This document shows positions 11,292 through 22,366 of a stretch of 64,000 bases of DNA, in pieces. How positions within the stretch are numbered: the first letter of the stretch is position 1; every line of letters begins with the position of its first letter. The position numbers were made by a program, and so were the translations under genes. The notes below the pieces were generated by a model. That model worked only from the letters and a program-made list of their open reading frames with translations, was not told where the DNA came from and did no database searches. Origin of the DNA: Phorcus lineatus (lineage: Eukaryota > Mollusca > Gastropoda > Trochida > Trochidae); contig OV121097.1 of NCBI GenBank assembly GCA_921293015.1, positions 26,819,429 through 26,883,428 of the forward strand. Direction: 5' to 3'.

Positions 11292-12782
11292 ACTCCCAGG
11301 CAAAGGAAAGGTTTCACTCATTTTTCAAGTCTATAAAAACACACACACGCAGATATTAGAATTCGGACGATTGTTTTATAAACAGAAGTCATTTTCGAAT
11401 AGTCTCTTTAAAAAACATTTAAAAAATCGGGATTTAATTTGCCTCAATACACAAGGAAAGAGACAGGGAGTCAATATTACAAATTAAACAAATGTGGAGT
11501 TAAAAGACAAGTGCACAGTACTTTCAGTAGTCACAGGAATCACGGAGTCTGTCATCAGTAGCGATTGTGACCACCCTGGACATCAATGCAAGCAAGTACA
11601 CGCCTCCTCAATGAAGTCGTCAGGCGTCGGATGACGTCAGCAGGAATCCTATTCCATATGTTTAACGGAGCTTGCTTAAGTTCCTGCTGGTTGTTTGGAG
11701 GGGGCACCAGCTGTCTCAAATGGCGGTTAAGGTGGTCACACAGGTGTTCAATGTGGTTCATATCTGGTAAGTTGGCTTTCCACGGCAAAACAGTGACGTT
11801 GGCGTTCTCGAGGTAGTATCTAACAATTCGGGCAGTGTGAGGTCTTGCGTTGTCGTGTCGCAAAATCAATCTTCTTGGCTTATATGGTTAGTACTTCATC
11901 AATGTATCGCTGGTCAGTCAGATTCCCTTGCAGAACAACCAGCGGCGACGTCATTTGGCCACAAATATCTCGCCACACCCTGATGCTTCCGCCTCCAAAC
12001 TGGTGAACCGTTACTGAATAGGCAAAACCTGCTCTCGTCTGTAAACAACACCCTCTCAAAGTCATGTCGCTGCCATCGGTGTACAGTACGTGTCCATCGT
12101 AATCTGCGTTGACGGTCTAAAAAGGTCAAAGTCATTCTAAAGAAGGGGCGGTCGGCTCGTATACCAGGTAAACGAAGTCGACGAAGGGTTGTTCTTGAGC
12201 TTATGACATGATCGAGTGCCGTCGCCGCTGTTGATGTCGCCGTTATGAATCGGTCTCGGAGGTGAATCTGCCTAAAGTAGCGATCTTCGGCCGCAGTTGT
12301 TACGCTCGTTTTTCCCGATCTTGGTCTATCCTGTGTCTGGCCTGTCTTATGGTAGCGTATTAACAGCCTTCTGATGGTGGTTTGGTTGCAGTTGAAGGTT
12401 TTTGCCATTTGAGGTTGGGAAGCCCCCATAGTGGACATACCAATCGCTTGGTCACGTTGCGCTTGCGTAAGTCTTGGCATCCATTTGGTGTTCTTTATGT
12501 TACTGGATGTCTGCTCTTTCCAACAAGGGCATTTATGCAACATTGTTGCACGTGCATCACAAATCATACCTCAAAAACACGTTTTGCACGTGTTTATGAA
12601 TGCACAATTCCAGTGGCTGCGTTCGATGCAGAATGCACAATTCCAGTGGCTTCGTTCGATGTGATGTGATGAGGAAACGATGCAGTAATACTATCACTTC
12701 CTGCTTAGAATCAAACCCGTACCAGCCCTCTAAATTTTTAAATGACAAAAATAAAAGTGAAACCTTTCTTTTGCCTGGGAGT
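11292..12782 (-). mobile_element. Tc1/mariner-type DNA transposon, decayed
   Basis: About 1.49 kb bounded by inverted ends ACTCCCAGGCAAAGGAAAGG (11,292) and the complement of CCTTTCTTTTGCCTGGGAGT (ending 12,782). The repeats continue with TTTCACT on each side. The length and the enclosed transposase fit a Tc1-like element. A clean TA duplication is not visible. A 33-bp direct repeat (AATGCACAATTCCAGTGGCT...) is doubled at 12,599-12,664, inside the 5' end relative to the transposase. Confidence 0.8.
11555..12567 (-). pseudogene. Tc1-like DD34E transposase, broken
   Basis: Transposase read from three minus-strand frames (12,567-11,914; 12,065-11,880; 11,869-11,555), so at least two frame breaks are present. 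Seen in order: an N-terminal paired-type helix-turn-helix region (RLTQAQRDQAIGMSTMGASQ ... TIRRLLIRYHKTGQ), the linker DRPRSGKTSVTTAAEDRY, first catalytic Asp in VLFTDESRF, second in LRHDNARPHTAR, and the Glu motif PDMNHIEHLCDHLNR (normally SPDLNPIEHLWD). The enzyme cuts and pastes its element at TA dinucleotides. The breaks and the altered third motif mark this copy as inactive. Confidence 0.9.
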
Positions 12783-14653
12783 TTCGTTCAAAAGTCATTC
12801 AGGATATGTCAGGGCATTAAATAAACCAAGGCAATAGCGTCATCACGTCAATGCTTGATTATCACTTAAAAAGAGAAGATATTAATCGAAAGAGACATCA
12901 ATTAAAATTGCGAATGAGTCACCCAAATAATTACCGAAAACGTAAAGTAAAATGGTGACTGTGCTCCTTCGGGCAATGGCAAAACTGTTCTCAAAATATG
13001 AGTATAATCGTGATGTTTGTTTCTTTATATCTTAAAAAACTTTGATTTCCTCTACATTCATTAATACGTGATATGTAAAAATATTATTCGACGAGTTGCT
13101 TTTTTATCAAAAATAAGAAACAAGCCCGGAGTAAAAAAAAATCGTACTCTCATTAACGAAATTGAATGAAACAGCAATTCATATATTTTGTTGCGGTGAC
13201 ATTTTATTGAATAAGCTAATATCATGTTAGGCCAGAAGAAAACCGTCGTCAGCAAATGTCAATCCTTGAAAGACAATTATCCTGTCTTAGTCTCAAGACG
13301 AGCGCCATCTTCTAAGCCTGTGGTTAGGAATGAGAAGAATGCTAAAACTACTCTCGTGACAACTAATCTGCGAGCAAAGTAGCCTTCTGGCGACTCATTA
13401 TTCGTGCAGCACAGGTAAGGCGAGCGCGTCACAAAGAACATCCAGCTATCGTCTTCGCGGACTCGAGCATATACGACGGACAACATTCCCGCTGGCATCT
13501 CCGCTCCGTAATTACTGTTTACCATTTAGAGATTTCTGCCCTGGGAGATACCGTTATTATCCACCTTGGTCCACAACTGTTAATAACTCGTTGCTTTTCA
13601 GGAGCAAGTCATTCCGCCGAGGTGTCGTCTGCCTGCTAGAGGTGTCGTCTGCTAGTCGCTAACAAGCACTGTGGTGGAGTTCTATAATCCTGTGCTTTTC
13701 ATTAAGGAAAGCTAATTTAATATCTCTTATTTCAGATAAATCAATGAGGCGTAGTGGGAAATAGCAGGAAACTCTAATTGGATTAAATTCGAGTTTTGAC
13801 ACTAAGGCACAACAGCTCAAATCACCTGGATTCATAAATATCACCAATAATCAATTATAGAATCCATAGATAACTGTAATTGACCAGGAACCGAGTGTGG
13901 CACCATTGGTGTCTCAAAGACTGACATTTCCGCTGTATCTCACCAGTTTGTCCTGCTGCTGTGAGAGGAAGTGTATCCCTAATTTGAGAATATAAGTACC
14001 TTGTGCCTAATGCGGTCAGTAGCACACCATACATGGACATGATACGTCTTCTTGTGCGTGAATCTAGTCAACATACTTGGACCAGTTGATTCTTGGAGTA
14101 ATCACTACCCACTGAGAACACTTACCATCAAAAAACCTATCATTTGTCTCTGAGAACATCATTTCAATTGAAAAAGAACATAGTATGTTTTGAAGACATA
14201 ACTTTGTGTCTAAAGACATCACTTTTCTCTGAAGACATCTGAGGACGGCTTATTCTATTGAAGACATCAGAATTCACTCGAGTATATAATATTTTACTCT
14301 CCTAGCAAGGGATCTAGTTGTAAGTCAAGAAGCATCTTGGATATTTCAGCTTGGATACGAGGTCTAAAACGTATATTCTTGTAAGGTGGGTAATCATTCA
14401 TTATCAATCACAATTTATTTTTTTATATTTCAAAGTATCTGTGTCGTTATGTCTGTGGTATAGACTAAACAGTTGGTGTGCTTGTGGTTTTCATAACGTT
14501 CATTCAAGCTTTTCATTCCAGTGATGGTTTAGAGATGTTTTAATTTCAAATTTCAGGCATGTATATACATTTGATATATGTATCTATGGTTACTTGATAA
14601 TATGTTTATAAAAGACAATTGAATACTGTTTTTGTTTCTTCAAAAGATTTTGA
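12783..14653. other. Intergenic, no gene recognised
   Basis: Holds a locally GC-richer patch at 13,280-13,530 that is open on the minus strand for 82 codons but lacks splice sites or motifs that would support a gene. Around 14,130-14,280 the word GAAGACATC recurs four or five times in a degenerate pattern. Nothing else was recognised. Confidence 0.4.
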
Positions 14654-14964
14654 ATTTGGTCATGTGTGTATTGTTACATTTTTCGTTGCTTTCATGTATA
14701 GTTGAAGTAATGATAATATGGTAGCAACATGATTCGAACAGAGAACAAATGCTTTCGTAAGTTTAAAATCAAAGTATCCGATCTCTACACTAATTCAGGA
14801 AGTGTTCGAAAAACAAATAATTGTAGATTGATTTCAATTTGTTTAATTTTCGTTCACTGAATCATTCACAAGTCATTGTAAGATGAACCTACTTTGTATC
14901 TATGTCCAGCAAATGTATATTAAATGTCAAAGGGTGCTACTTCTAGCTACCGGACGCCGTAGTT
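14654..14964. repeat. 311-bp direct repeat, left copy (flank of LINE)
   Basis: Runs from ATTTGGTCATGTG to GGACGCCGTAGTT and recurs, apparently without a single mismatch, at 17,289-17,599. The LINE fills exactly the space between the two. Bases just outside the matching segment differ, so the borders are sharp. It is most simply read as a very long target-site duplication made when the LINE inserted. Confidence 0.95.
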
Positions 14965-17288
14965 TATTAGAATGGTTTATTCAGAAGTAAATAAGGCCAC
15001 CGGCCCATATTACAAGTCATGAAACACAATAATACATTGTATGGAGCACCAGTATATTTGTGAAGTACAAACGTTTGGCATCTTTACATGATATGAAGAA
15101 ACTTGGCACGTTTTTTGAGTCCAAGGAAAATATATTTTGCAAGACAGTTTACAAGAAAGTTATTATCACTTTTACATAATAAAATACATTTCTGTAGAGA
15201 TGGTGATGTACAATAATAGTATGGAAGAATACTCTGTCTTAAATCTGAATAAAAAGGACACTGTAACAGAAAGTGAAATTCAGATTCTTGAGCTGGCACA
15301 ATACAAAGAGGACACAACCTATCTTCTGGTAGAATATTACATTTCCTGCCAACTTCAATCATTAAATTATGATTTGAGCAACGGAACCTGCAAAGAGCAA
15401 TACGATACACAGAGACATTTACAGATGATAGGTAATTTTCATACATGTGAAATTCTTTAATCTGCTTATAAAACTTTAACTTCGAATATTGTCCTATATT
15501 CTCAATCCACATTTGTTTATCAACATCAATACATCGTTGTTTGAACATACTACGGAATTCCTTGATATTACTAACACCTTGCACTATCCAAGAGAGACCA
15601 AAACCCAAACTGAACAACAGCTTCTTAACTTTAAGAGCCCAGCAATCTATTCCTTTTTCTGCCAACTTGAATTGATAGAAATAAATATGCTTTAGTATAG
15701 CATTATCTTGCTGGTAAAGTAATCTCAACCAAAAGCTTATGATCTTAATATGCTGATTTACTTTGAGTGAATGACGACCAAGTTCACCTCTTGCAACGAT
15801 ATTGGGTGTACTCCTCCCGAGATGTAAAATATCCTTAAGGAACTTATCATGAACACAATTGATATTAGGTGAGGCATGAAAACCCCAGACGTCACTGCCG
15901 TACATCAGAATTGGAAGAACCTTTACATCAAAAATATGGATTAAGACATGAGGAGATAGATTAACAAAGTTGCGGATCCTTGAACGGAGTATTGATAAAA
16001 CCTTAATAGCCTGCTCTGACAACGTCTTTTGAGTAATATACCACGAACCCGAAGAAGAAAAGTGAACTCCTAAGTACTTATAGGAGGGAACGATATCAAC
16101 AGGATTGCCATTAAGTGTGAATTTTTCATATCTTCTAAGTCTGCCACCTTTTCGAAATACAATAACTTTACTTTTGTCAACGTTGATTTTAAGTTGCCAT
16201 TTGTCACAGTAAGCTGATAGCTTATCAATTCTTTTTTGGAGGCCACTGACCGTACTATCAAACATGGCAATATCATCAGCAAACAGTAAAATAAAAAGTT
16301 CCATCAGATCAATATCAATACATCTTTGGTTATCTATAGATAGATAATCAACGATATCATTTATAAAGAAAGAGAAAAGAAAGGGTGATAATTGACAACC
16401 TTGTCTAACTCCAAATAAACATTCAAAGAAAACAGTATTGCCGCCATCTAAAGAAACACAAGCCTTGACATTACTGTACATATTATTAAGTAGACGAAAC
16501 ATTTTCCCTTTAACATTTCCTATCCAAAGTTTGTAGAACAAACCCTGCCTTAAAACAGAATCAAAAGCTGATTTTAAATCAATGAAGACACAATATAGTC
16601 TACCCTTATGAAGAGATAAGTACTTAGAGATAATAGTATCTAGGATAAAGATATTATCAATAGTTTGATACCCTTTACGAAAACCTGCTTGCTCAGCTGC
16701 GAAAAACTTTTCTTCTACAGCCCATCTATTCAGTCTACCACTTAGAACCTTGGCAAATATCTTACCACTAACCTCCAGTAACGTAATTGGCCTATAATTA
16801 GCAGGATCATTAATACTCCCCTTCTTGTGTATAGGCAAAATAACTCCAAGTGTCCACTCCTGTGGATAGTTTCCGGATGACAAAATGCAATTAAATAATG
16901 CCACTAGCATATCTATACAAAATGAAGGTGCTTTCTTAAAGAACTCAACAGGAATACCACTTAGTCCTGGTGCCTTACCAGTCTGCATACCATCAATTGC
17001 ACAACGCACTTCCTCAAACGTAATATTCAAATCTAAGTCTGATTCAACAGATGTAGCTTCAACCAAACTGTCACCAATACAGTTAACAAAATCAGAGACA
17101 TAATCATAAAACTCAACCTCTGCTTCACAAACATTTGTTCCTTGAAATAATGAATGGAAATGTAAAACCCATGCCTCGGGTGTAATATTATTTTTGTTTA
17201 CATATCGTCTGGTCTTAATACATGACCAAAAAAGTCGACTGTTTTTTTGTAACAAAGCATCATTTAATTTGTTTGACATCATTTCTCG
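14965..17288 (-). mobile_element. 5'-truncated non-LTR retrotransposon (LINE), young
   Basis: A 2,324-bp minus-strand insertion between the 311-bp repeats. It holds an intact reverse-transcriptase frame and a short 3' UTR ending GAATAAACCATTCTAATA at 14,965 (read on the minus strand), with no long poly(A). The upstream part, including the endonuclease domain, is missing: the element begins only a few bases before the first codons of the frame. The intact frame and identical flanks show a recent event. The RT looks like the jockey/CR1/I group, but family assignment needs a tree. Confidence 0.93.
15084..17282 (-). CDS. LINE ORF2 fragment: reverse transcriptase with C-terminal Zn-like domain
   Basis: Uninterrupted 732-codon frame. 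After a linker, RT blocks appear in order: GKAPGLSGIPVEFFKKAP (near residues 102-119), NYRPITLLEVSGKIFAKVL (about 160-178), EQAGFRKGYQTIDNIFIL, LYCVFIDLKSAFDSV (block A), GVRQGCQLSPFLFSFFINDI (block B), LFADDIAMF (the FADD catalytic pair), and KYLGVHFSSSGSW. The C terminus carries CPLCIVPAQESEFHFLLQC, a Cys/His cluster typical of the end of many LINE ORF2 proteins. No RNase H domain is seen. The apurinic-type endonuclease expected upstream is lost by 5' truncation, so this copy cannot be autonomous although its RT frame is whole. Confidence 0.95.
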   Translation of the reverse strand: MMSNKLNDALLQKNSRLFWSCIKTRRYVNKNNITPEAWVLHFHSLFQGTNVCEAEVEFYDYVSDFVNCIGDSLVEATSVESDLDLNITFEEVRCAIDGMQTGKAPGLSGIPVEFFKKAPSFCIDMLVALFNCILSSGNYPQEWTLGVILPIHKKGSINDPANYRPITLLEVSGKIFAKVLSGRLNRWAVEEKFFAAEQAGFRKGYQTIDNIFILDTIISKYLSLHKGRLYCVFIDLKSAFDSVLRQGLFYKLWIGNVKGKMFRLLNNMYSNVKACVSLDGGNTVFFECLFGVRQGCQLSPFLFSFFINDIVDYLSIDNQRCIDIDLMELFILLFADDIAMFDSTVSGLQKRIDKLSAYCDKWQLKINVDKSKVIVFRKGGRLRRYEKFTLNGNPVDIVPSYKYLGVHFSSSGSWYITQKTLSEQAIKVLSILRSRIRNFVNLSPHVLIHIFDVKVLPILMYGSDVWGFHASPNINCVHDKFLKDILHLGRSTPNIVARGELGRHSLKVNQHIKIISFWLRLLYQQDNAILKHIYFYQFKLAEKGIDCWALKVKKLLFSLGFGLSWIVQGVSNIKEFRSMFKQRCIDVDKQMWIENIGQYSKLKFYKQIKEFHMYENYLSSVNVSVYRIALCRFRCSNHNLMIEVGRKCNILPEDRLCPLCIVPAQESEFHFLLQCPFYSDLRQSILPYYYCTSPSLQKCILLCKSDNNFLVNCLAKYIFLGLKKRAKFLHIM

Positions 17289-17599
17289 ATTTGGTCATGT
17301 GTGTATTGTTACATTTTTCGTTGCTTTCATGTATAGTTGAAGTAATGATAATATGGTAGCAACATGATTCGAACAGAGAACAAATGCTTTCGTAAGTTTA
17401 AAATCAAAGTATCCGATCTCTACACTAATTCAGGAAGTGTTCGAAAAACAAATAATTGTAGATTGATTTCAATTTGTTTAATTTTCGTTCACTGAATCAT
17501 TCACAAGTCATTGTAAGATGAACCTACTTTGTATCTATGTCCAGCAAATGTATATTAAATGTCAAAGGGTGCTACTTCTAGCTACCGGACGCCGTAGTT
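17289..17599. repeat. 311-bp direct repeat, right copy (flank of LINE)
   Basis: Second copy of the 14,654-14,964 segment. Read side by side I found no difference. It ends at CCGTAGTT, after which the host sequence continues with GTCGACATC. Confidence 0.95.
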
Positions 17600-18960
17600 G
17601 TCGACATCATATAACAGTTCACGAGTTGAATATGATATCTACATAGCCACTTGATATCATTAGTCAGAAGTAAATTGATTTTGTCTTGTTGATACCAAAG
17701 TAAAGGTTTGATTTCATCAGTATTTCTCTAAATTTGATTCTACCTGTAGTAAAGACTTAAATAATTTTAAAATACATGCATTTTCCTTCAACCATTACTA
17801 GATTGTATACAGCAAGAAGTAAGATGTACAGTATGATCTCGAAAACCATTAACATTAAAGCGATGAATTTGATTGAAAAGGTGTTTTAATCGACTTCGTT
17901 TTTGCAAAAGACAATAAAATTTAACACCCGTTTGACACTTTTTCAATCACATGTATCAGGTGTACATGTATAGCACAAATTTTGGCAGGATATCGCCTGT
18001 AAATGATATTAAAAACCGCAGCGTAAAAGATATTCTGTTTAAAAAGGTTTAAAATACCCAAACCACCTCATCTCTAAGAAAAGAAGTAACTTAGTCTGTA
18101 CTTTTAAACAGCAGTAGATGTCAAATCATGGACCATAAGACGATATATCGGCCATTTTTGAGCGAACACCTTTTAATCATTTGAGGTAGGGGAAATTATA
18201 ACTGCTTCTTTTGATTAAAAGGCATTGTGTTGCGATTGGTAACATTTATTTTCGTTTTCGTGAGGCTGCCTCCATTATCTAATGAAACGTACCTCTGTCC
18301 CTTTAAACGTATCAAATGACAATCAGTGATGGAGTGTTCCAGATTCAACCCGTTTATCCAGATGCATTGACGTCATCAGCGATTTTAAACCTGAGCCGAG
18401 CCTTTCAAATTAATGGAATTCAAAACGTTGCTTTTAATGCTGTAGTGTTTGCGTTCTTACGCACCTATAGCTTCCTGGATGTTTCAGATGACAAACCTGC
18501 TCTCAGTCAAGCTTTACTCTTCCTTTCATTAAACAAAGCACTGACACTGTTGATGCAGATTGTCTTTAATGAAAGGAGGAGAAGCCCTCGAGCTAGACTC
18601 TGACCTATGGAAATGTCAGAATGTCGTAAAACGTATTGATTTACCTGTTTGTTGTCAAGAATATCCTGTTTAACTCAATGATGATGTGACCACAGTTAGA
18701 ACTCGAACATGAACAACCTTATTAACGTTATATTTGGCTTTGAGATTCGAGGATTGTTGACATGGAGACAGCTCGGCCTTGTACCCTGAATAACTTTATG
18801 TTATAATTTGCTGGGGTTAAAGTTTGCATGGACATAGTTCGGCATTGTACCCTGAGGTCCTTTATATAACATGTTAGAGATCGGATTATTGATGACATGG
18901 AGACAATTAGGCATTTAACCCTTAATAACTCTTCCTTATATTTTGCTTAATTTATAGTTT
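17600..18960. other. Intergenic, with small repeats and a hairpin
   Basis: From 18,155 to 18,306 it matches 52,985-53,150 (see that entry). A 95-codon plus-strand frame at 18,316-18,603 covers a hairpin at 18,532-18,577 (arms CCTTTCATTAAA / TTTAATGAAAGG). From 18,770 on, diverged relatives of the satellite word CTCGGCCTTGTACCCTGA occur at uneven spacing, as if the 70-bp satellite grew from an older, longer repeat. No gene was called. Confidence 0.45.
18155..18306. repeat. Dispersed repeat / MITE end ending CCCTTTAA
   Basis: Shares with 52,985-53,150 the ordered words GGCCATTT, TTTTAATCATTT.AGGTA, ATTGGTAAC.TTTATTTTCG and a terminal CCCTTTAA. The end is like that of the TTAA-flanked MITEs elsewhere in the window, so it is probably a third, shorter family. 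Confidence 0.5.
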
Positions 18961-20194
18961 TCGTTGACACAGTTCGGCATTGTACCCTGAGTAAGCTAAC
19001 GTTATACTTAGTAGAGAAATGTTATACTTTACCTGATCACAGTTCGGCAGTGCACCCTGAGTAAGCTTACGTGATTCTTGTTAGAGAAATGTTATGCTTT
19101 ACCTGATCACAGTTCGGCAGTGCACCCTGAGTAAGCTTACGTTATTCTTGCTGGAGAAATGTTATGCTTTACCTGATCACAGTTCGGCAGTGCACCCTGA
19201 GTAAGCTTACGTGATTCTTGTTAGAGAAATGTTATGCTTTACCTGATCACAGTTCGGCAGTGCACCCTGAGTAAGCTTACGTTATTCTTGCTGGAGAAAT
19301 GTTATGCTTTACCTGATCACAGTTCGGCAGTGCACCCTGAGTAAGCTTACGTTATTCTTGCTAGAGAAATGTTATGCTTTACCTGATCACAGTTCGGCAG
19401 TGCACCCTGAGTAAGCTTACGTTATTCTTGCTGGAGAAATGTTATGCTTTACCTGATCACAGTTCGGCAGTGCACCCTGAGTAAGCTTACGTTATTCTTG
19501 CTAGAGAAATGTTATACTTTACCTGATCACAGTTCGGCAGTGCACCCTGAGTAAGCTTACGTTATTCTTGCTAGAGAAATGTTATACTTTACCTGATCAC
19601 AGTTCGGCAGTGCACCCTGAGTAAGCTTACGTTATTCTTGCTAGAGAAATGTTATACTTTACCTGATCACAGTTCGGCAGTGTACCCTGAGTAAGCGCAC
19701 GTTATTCTTGCTAGAGAAATGTTATGCTTTACCTGATCACAGTTCGGCAGTGCACCCTGAGTAAGCTTACGTTATTCTTGCTAGAGAAATGTTATACTTT
19801 ACCTGATCACAGTTCGGCAGTGCACCCTGAGTAAGCTTACGTTATTCTTGCTAGAGAAATGTTATACTTTACCTGATCACAGTTCGGCAGTGCACCCTGA
19901 GTAAGCTTACGTTATTCTTGCTAGAGAAATGTTATACTTTACCTGATCACAGTTCGGCAGTGTACCCTGAGTAAGCGCACGTTATTCTTGCTAGAGAAAT
20001 GTTATGCTTTACCTGATCACAGTTCGGCAGTGCACCCTGAGTAAGCTTACGTTATTCTTGCTAGAGAAATGTTATACTTTACCTGATCACAGTTCGGCAG
20101 TGTACCCTGAGTAAGCTTACGTTATTCTTGCTAGAGAAGTGTTATGTTTTACCTGATCACAGTTCGGCAGTGTACCCTGAGTAAGCTTACGTTT
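18961..20194. repeat. 70-bp satellite, about 17.6 copies
   Basis: The unit contains ACCTGATCACAGTTCGGCAG, TGCACCCTGA, the 10-bp palindrome GTAAGCTTAC and TTCTTGCTAGAGAAATG. Variants are patterned: GTGATTCTTGTTAG and GTTATTCTTGCTGG alternate in the first units (140-bp higher-order period), and a GTAAGCGCAC variant recurs exactly 280 bp apart near 19,694 and 19,974. A single related unit lies outside the array at about 20,680-20,730. Confidence 0.96.
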
Positions 20195-20317
20195 TGCATC
20201 TTTATCTCTGCATTGTAAAAATAATAATGTTTACTAGTGTGTAATGATAAACAAAAAAAACCCAAAATTTTGCACACTATTTACATGAATATAAGGATTT
20301 ATGATCGAGGTCTAGTA

Positions 20318-20460
20318 TTCACGGCTGAAATGTATATTACTTAGTTACGTTTATCTATGTCGAGATACGTACTTCATACACCACTTGATATGCTAAACCA
20401 TCATGGCTTTGGAAAAGAAAAAGACTATTTTGGCCTAAACTATTACAAAAGATATAAAAA
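20318..20460 (+). repeat. Dispersed repeat D, copy 1
   Basis: Matches 22,977-23,125: CACGG.TGAAATGTATAT, ATCTATGTCGAGATA, GTACTTCATACACCACT, AAACCATCATGGCTTTGG and AACTATTACAAAAGAT occur in the same order in both. Identity is roughly 85 percent by eye. No terminal repeats were recognised, so the element type is unknown. Confidence 0.8.
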
Positions 20461-20907
20461 AAATAGTAAACACCGCCTATCCATAGTGTCTGCTATGACA
20501 TTGACTGATTTTCGACCACAAGTTATGACTTTTATTTATTTAATGTCTCTTTCATGAACTGAAATGCGTAAAGAGACATTTGAAACAACCACCAATTCTC
20601 GATAATAAACAACCTTCATAAAGTTTGATATAATTTACTCCAACTCCATACTCTGTGCCTGAAGATTGGGACATGGTTTTCATAGACACAGCTCGGCATT
20701 GTTCCTTGAGTAACTGTACGTTATATTTTGCTTTGAATTTTATGTGAAGAGAGTTTATAATGTAAATATTATCTACAAATACGATAGCAATTTGGAATTA
20801 CAAAGTATATTTTGGTGTGTTGACGCTGAATCAAATCTTGAATAGATCAAAAACAAATGTCATTTCCCATTTTTTATAAAGCATTTTTATGATGATGTTT
20901 TTGTTAC

Positions 20908-21090
20908 CTTCTTTGCCCTTTCAGTTTTAGCAATTTTTCTTTCCAACTTACGGTAAATGTGATCAGCAAACGGCACGAAAGTTTTACGCTTAAAGGTCAC
21001 CCGATGTTTATCATGACACTTTATTGGATCTTCATACGTGCAATATACCATAAACGGTGAAAGAATTTCAAAACATCTCACAGGTACATC
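20908..21090 (-). CDS. Possible internal exon of an unidentified minus-strand gene
   Basis: A 183-nt (61-codon) segment open in one frame with good minus-strand splice sites: an acceptor TTTGGTATTTTAG with a branch-like CTACTAAAT about 27 nt before it, and a donor AAG|GTAACA. Both ends are phase 0. The product starts DVPVRCFEILSPFMVYCTYE, has four Cys residues in its first half (one more in DPIKCHDKHR), and ends in a highly basic segment (RKLERKIAKTERAKK). I do not recognise it and found no partner exon. If the plus-strand membrane-protein gene extends upstream, this would lie antisense within its intron. Confidence 0.35.
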
Positions 21091-22366
21091 CTAAAATACC
21101 AAAGGTTTGACATTTAGTAGCTTTCTATGAAATTGAGCAACAGCCTGGGGTTATCCAATTTACATTAACTCAAGTAATAATCAGACACCACCAAAACCAA
21201 TGCTATTCTGTCTTCTTTAGATGAATTAACAAAATAACATGCAATTAACTAGCGCGTCCGATTTCACATTTTCTGGTTTTTGATAGAAATAACAATTCTA
21301 TATCTTTATATTGTCTTTTTGTGTGAAAATCGTAATTTTAATTACAATTAGTACTTCCTGATTGAATTACAACATGGAAAACTTTATGTGTATTTTACTT
21401 CAAGAGCATGGAGTGTTCCCCTTAAAAAATGGCGTTGAAAACATCTTCATCTTCCCATGGCCTTTTCTTACGCCAGCCCCAATAACCTTGTAAAAAGCGG
21501 CCTTGCCACATTTCCCGTACTTTCTGTGCTTGTCACAAAGGCTGCTGCGACAAATCGCGATAGTCCAATGAGAATTCAAATGGGAATTGAAACTTTTCTC
21601 CGGCCGAATTTTGACTGGTTGACATCAAGGTTTGAATTAGCCAGTGAAAGAGACTGCTGCAATTTAAAGTCTTGCGGGGGAAGATTGAACATTTGACGGT
21701 GGGGAAAACAAATGGCCTGAAATGCAGTGTTATTTACAATGAAGGACTAGTAACATCTGTTAGAATTTGCTGTTAGATCTTATAAAAATGCATTCCACCT
21801 TTATCAAAGGCAAAACTCTTAACGATTAATAAAACAGTTTTTTTAAAAGCTGTCGAGGATTGGTATTTTTTAAGATGAAAGTAATACTAGTATTTATGTG
21901 TAACCTGAGGTAACCTGAGGTAACCTGAGGGATAAGAATCCTGATGTAAATGCCTTGATCAAGCGTCCTAATAACTTACCCTCAAAATAAACACCCGTGA
22001 GATTGATGATAGGGATATGTATCCCCTATCATGACACAAATGATGGTATTGTCAAGTTTATTATACCTTTTATAAAATTTGCTTAAATAAAACTTCAATC
22101 ATAAGCCTCGGTGTAACAATTTGGGGAAAACGTGTTCCCTTCATGGTTAGTGGTTCCTTCATATCCTCCACAATAATGTTATCGTCACATGTCTAATAAA
22201 AAAATTGTCATGAAGTTGAAACAGCTTTTTTTTCTAGGAATAATGTCAGTGTTGTTTTGCAAACGATGACATGGATATCGCAGAGAACACAGACGATCAA
22301 CATGTTTTTAAAAAATACAATTTTCCATAGTGATAATTAAGTTGTGCTTCAGTGTAAATGTCACAG
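21091..22366. other. Non-coding, no feature recognised
   Basis: A GC-richer block at 21,440-21,715 is open in several frames but has no motif I recognise. A 10-bp unit TAACCTGAGG is repeated three times at 21,901-21,930. The rest is featureless AT-rich DNA. Confidence 0.4.

Noticed and set aside
13277-13525. 82-codon minus-strand frame in a GC-richer patch
   Set aside because: No acceptor or donor of quality was found in the right frame and no domain was recognised; the opposite strand also has a good donor-like word, so strand is undecided.
16070-17103. Short frames overlapping the LINE on both strands
   Set aside because: They are shadows of the 732-codon reverse-transcriptase frame.
18316-18603. 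95-codon plus-strand frame
   Set aside because: It spans a hairpin-forming repeat (CCTTTCATTAAA / TTTAATGAAAGG) next to a MITE-like end; no motif or donor supports it.
21457-21696. GC-richer block open on both strands
   Set aside because: Several frames are open at once, which points to composition; no splice sites agree with any one of them.
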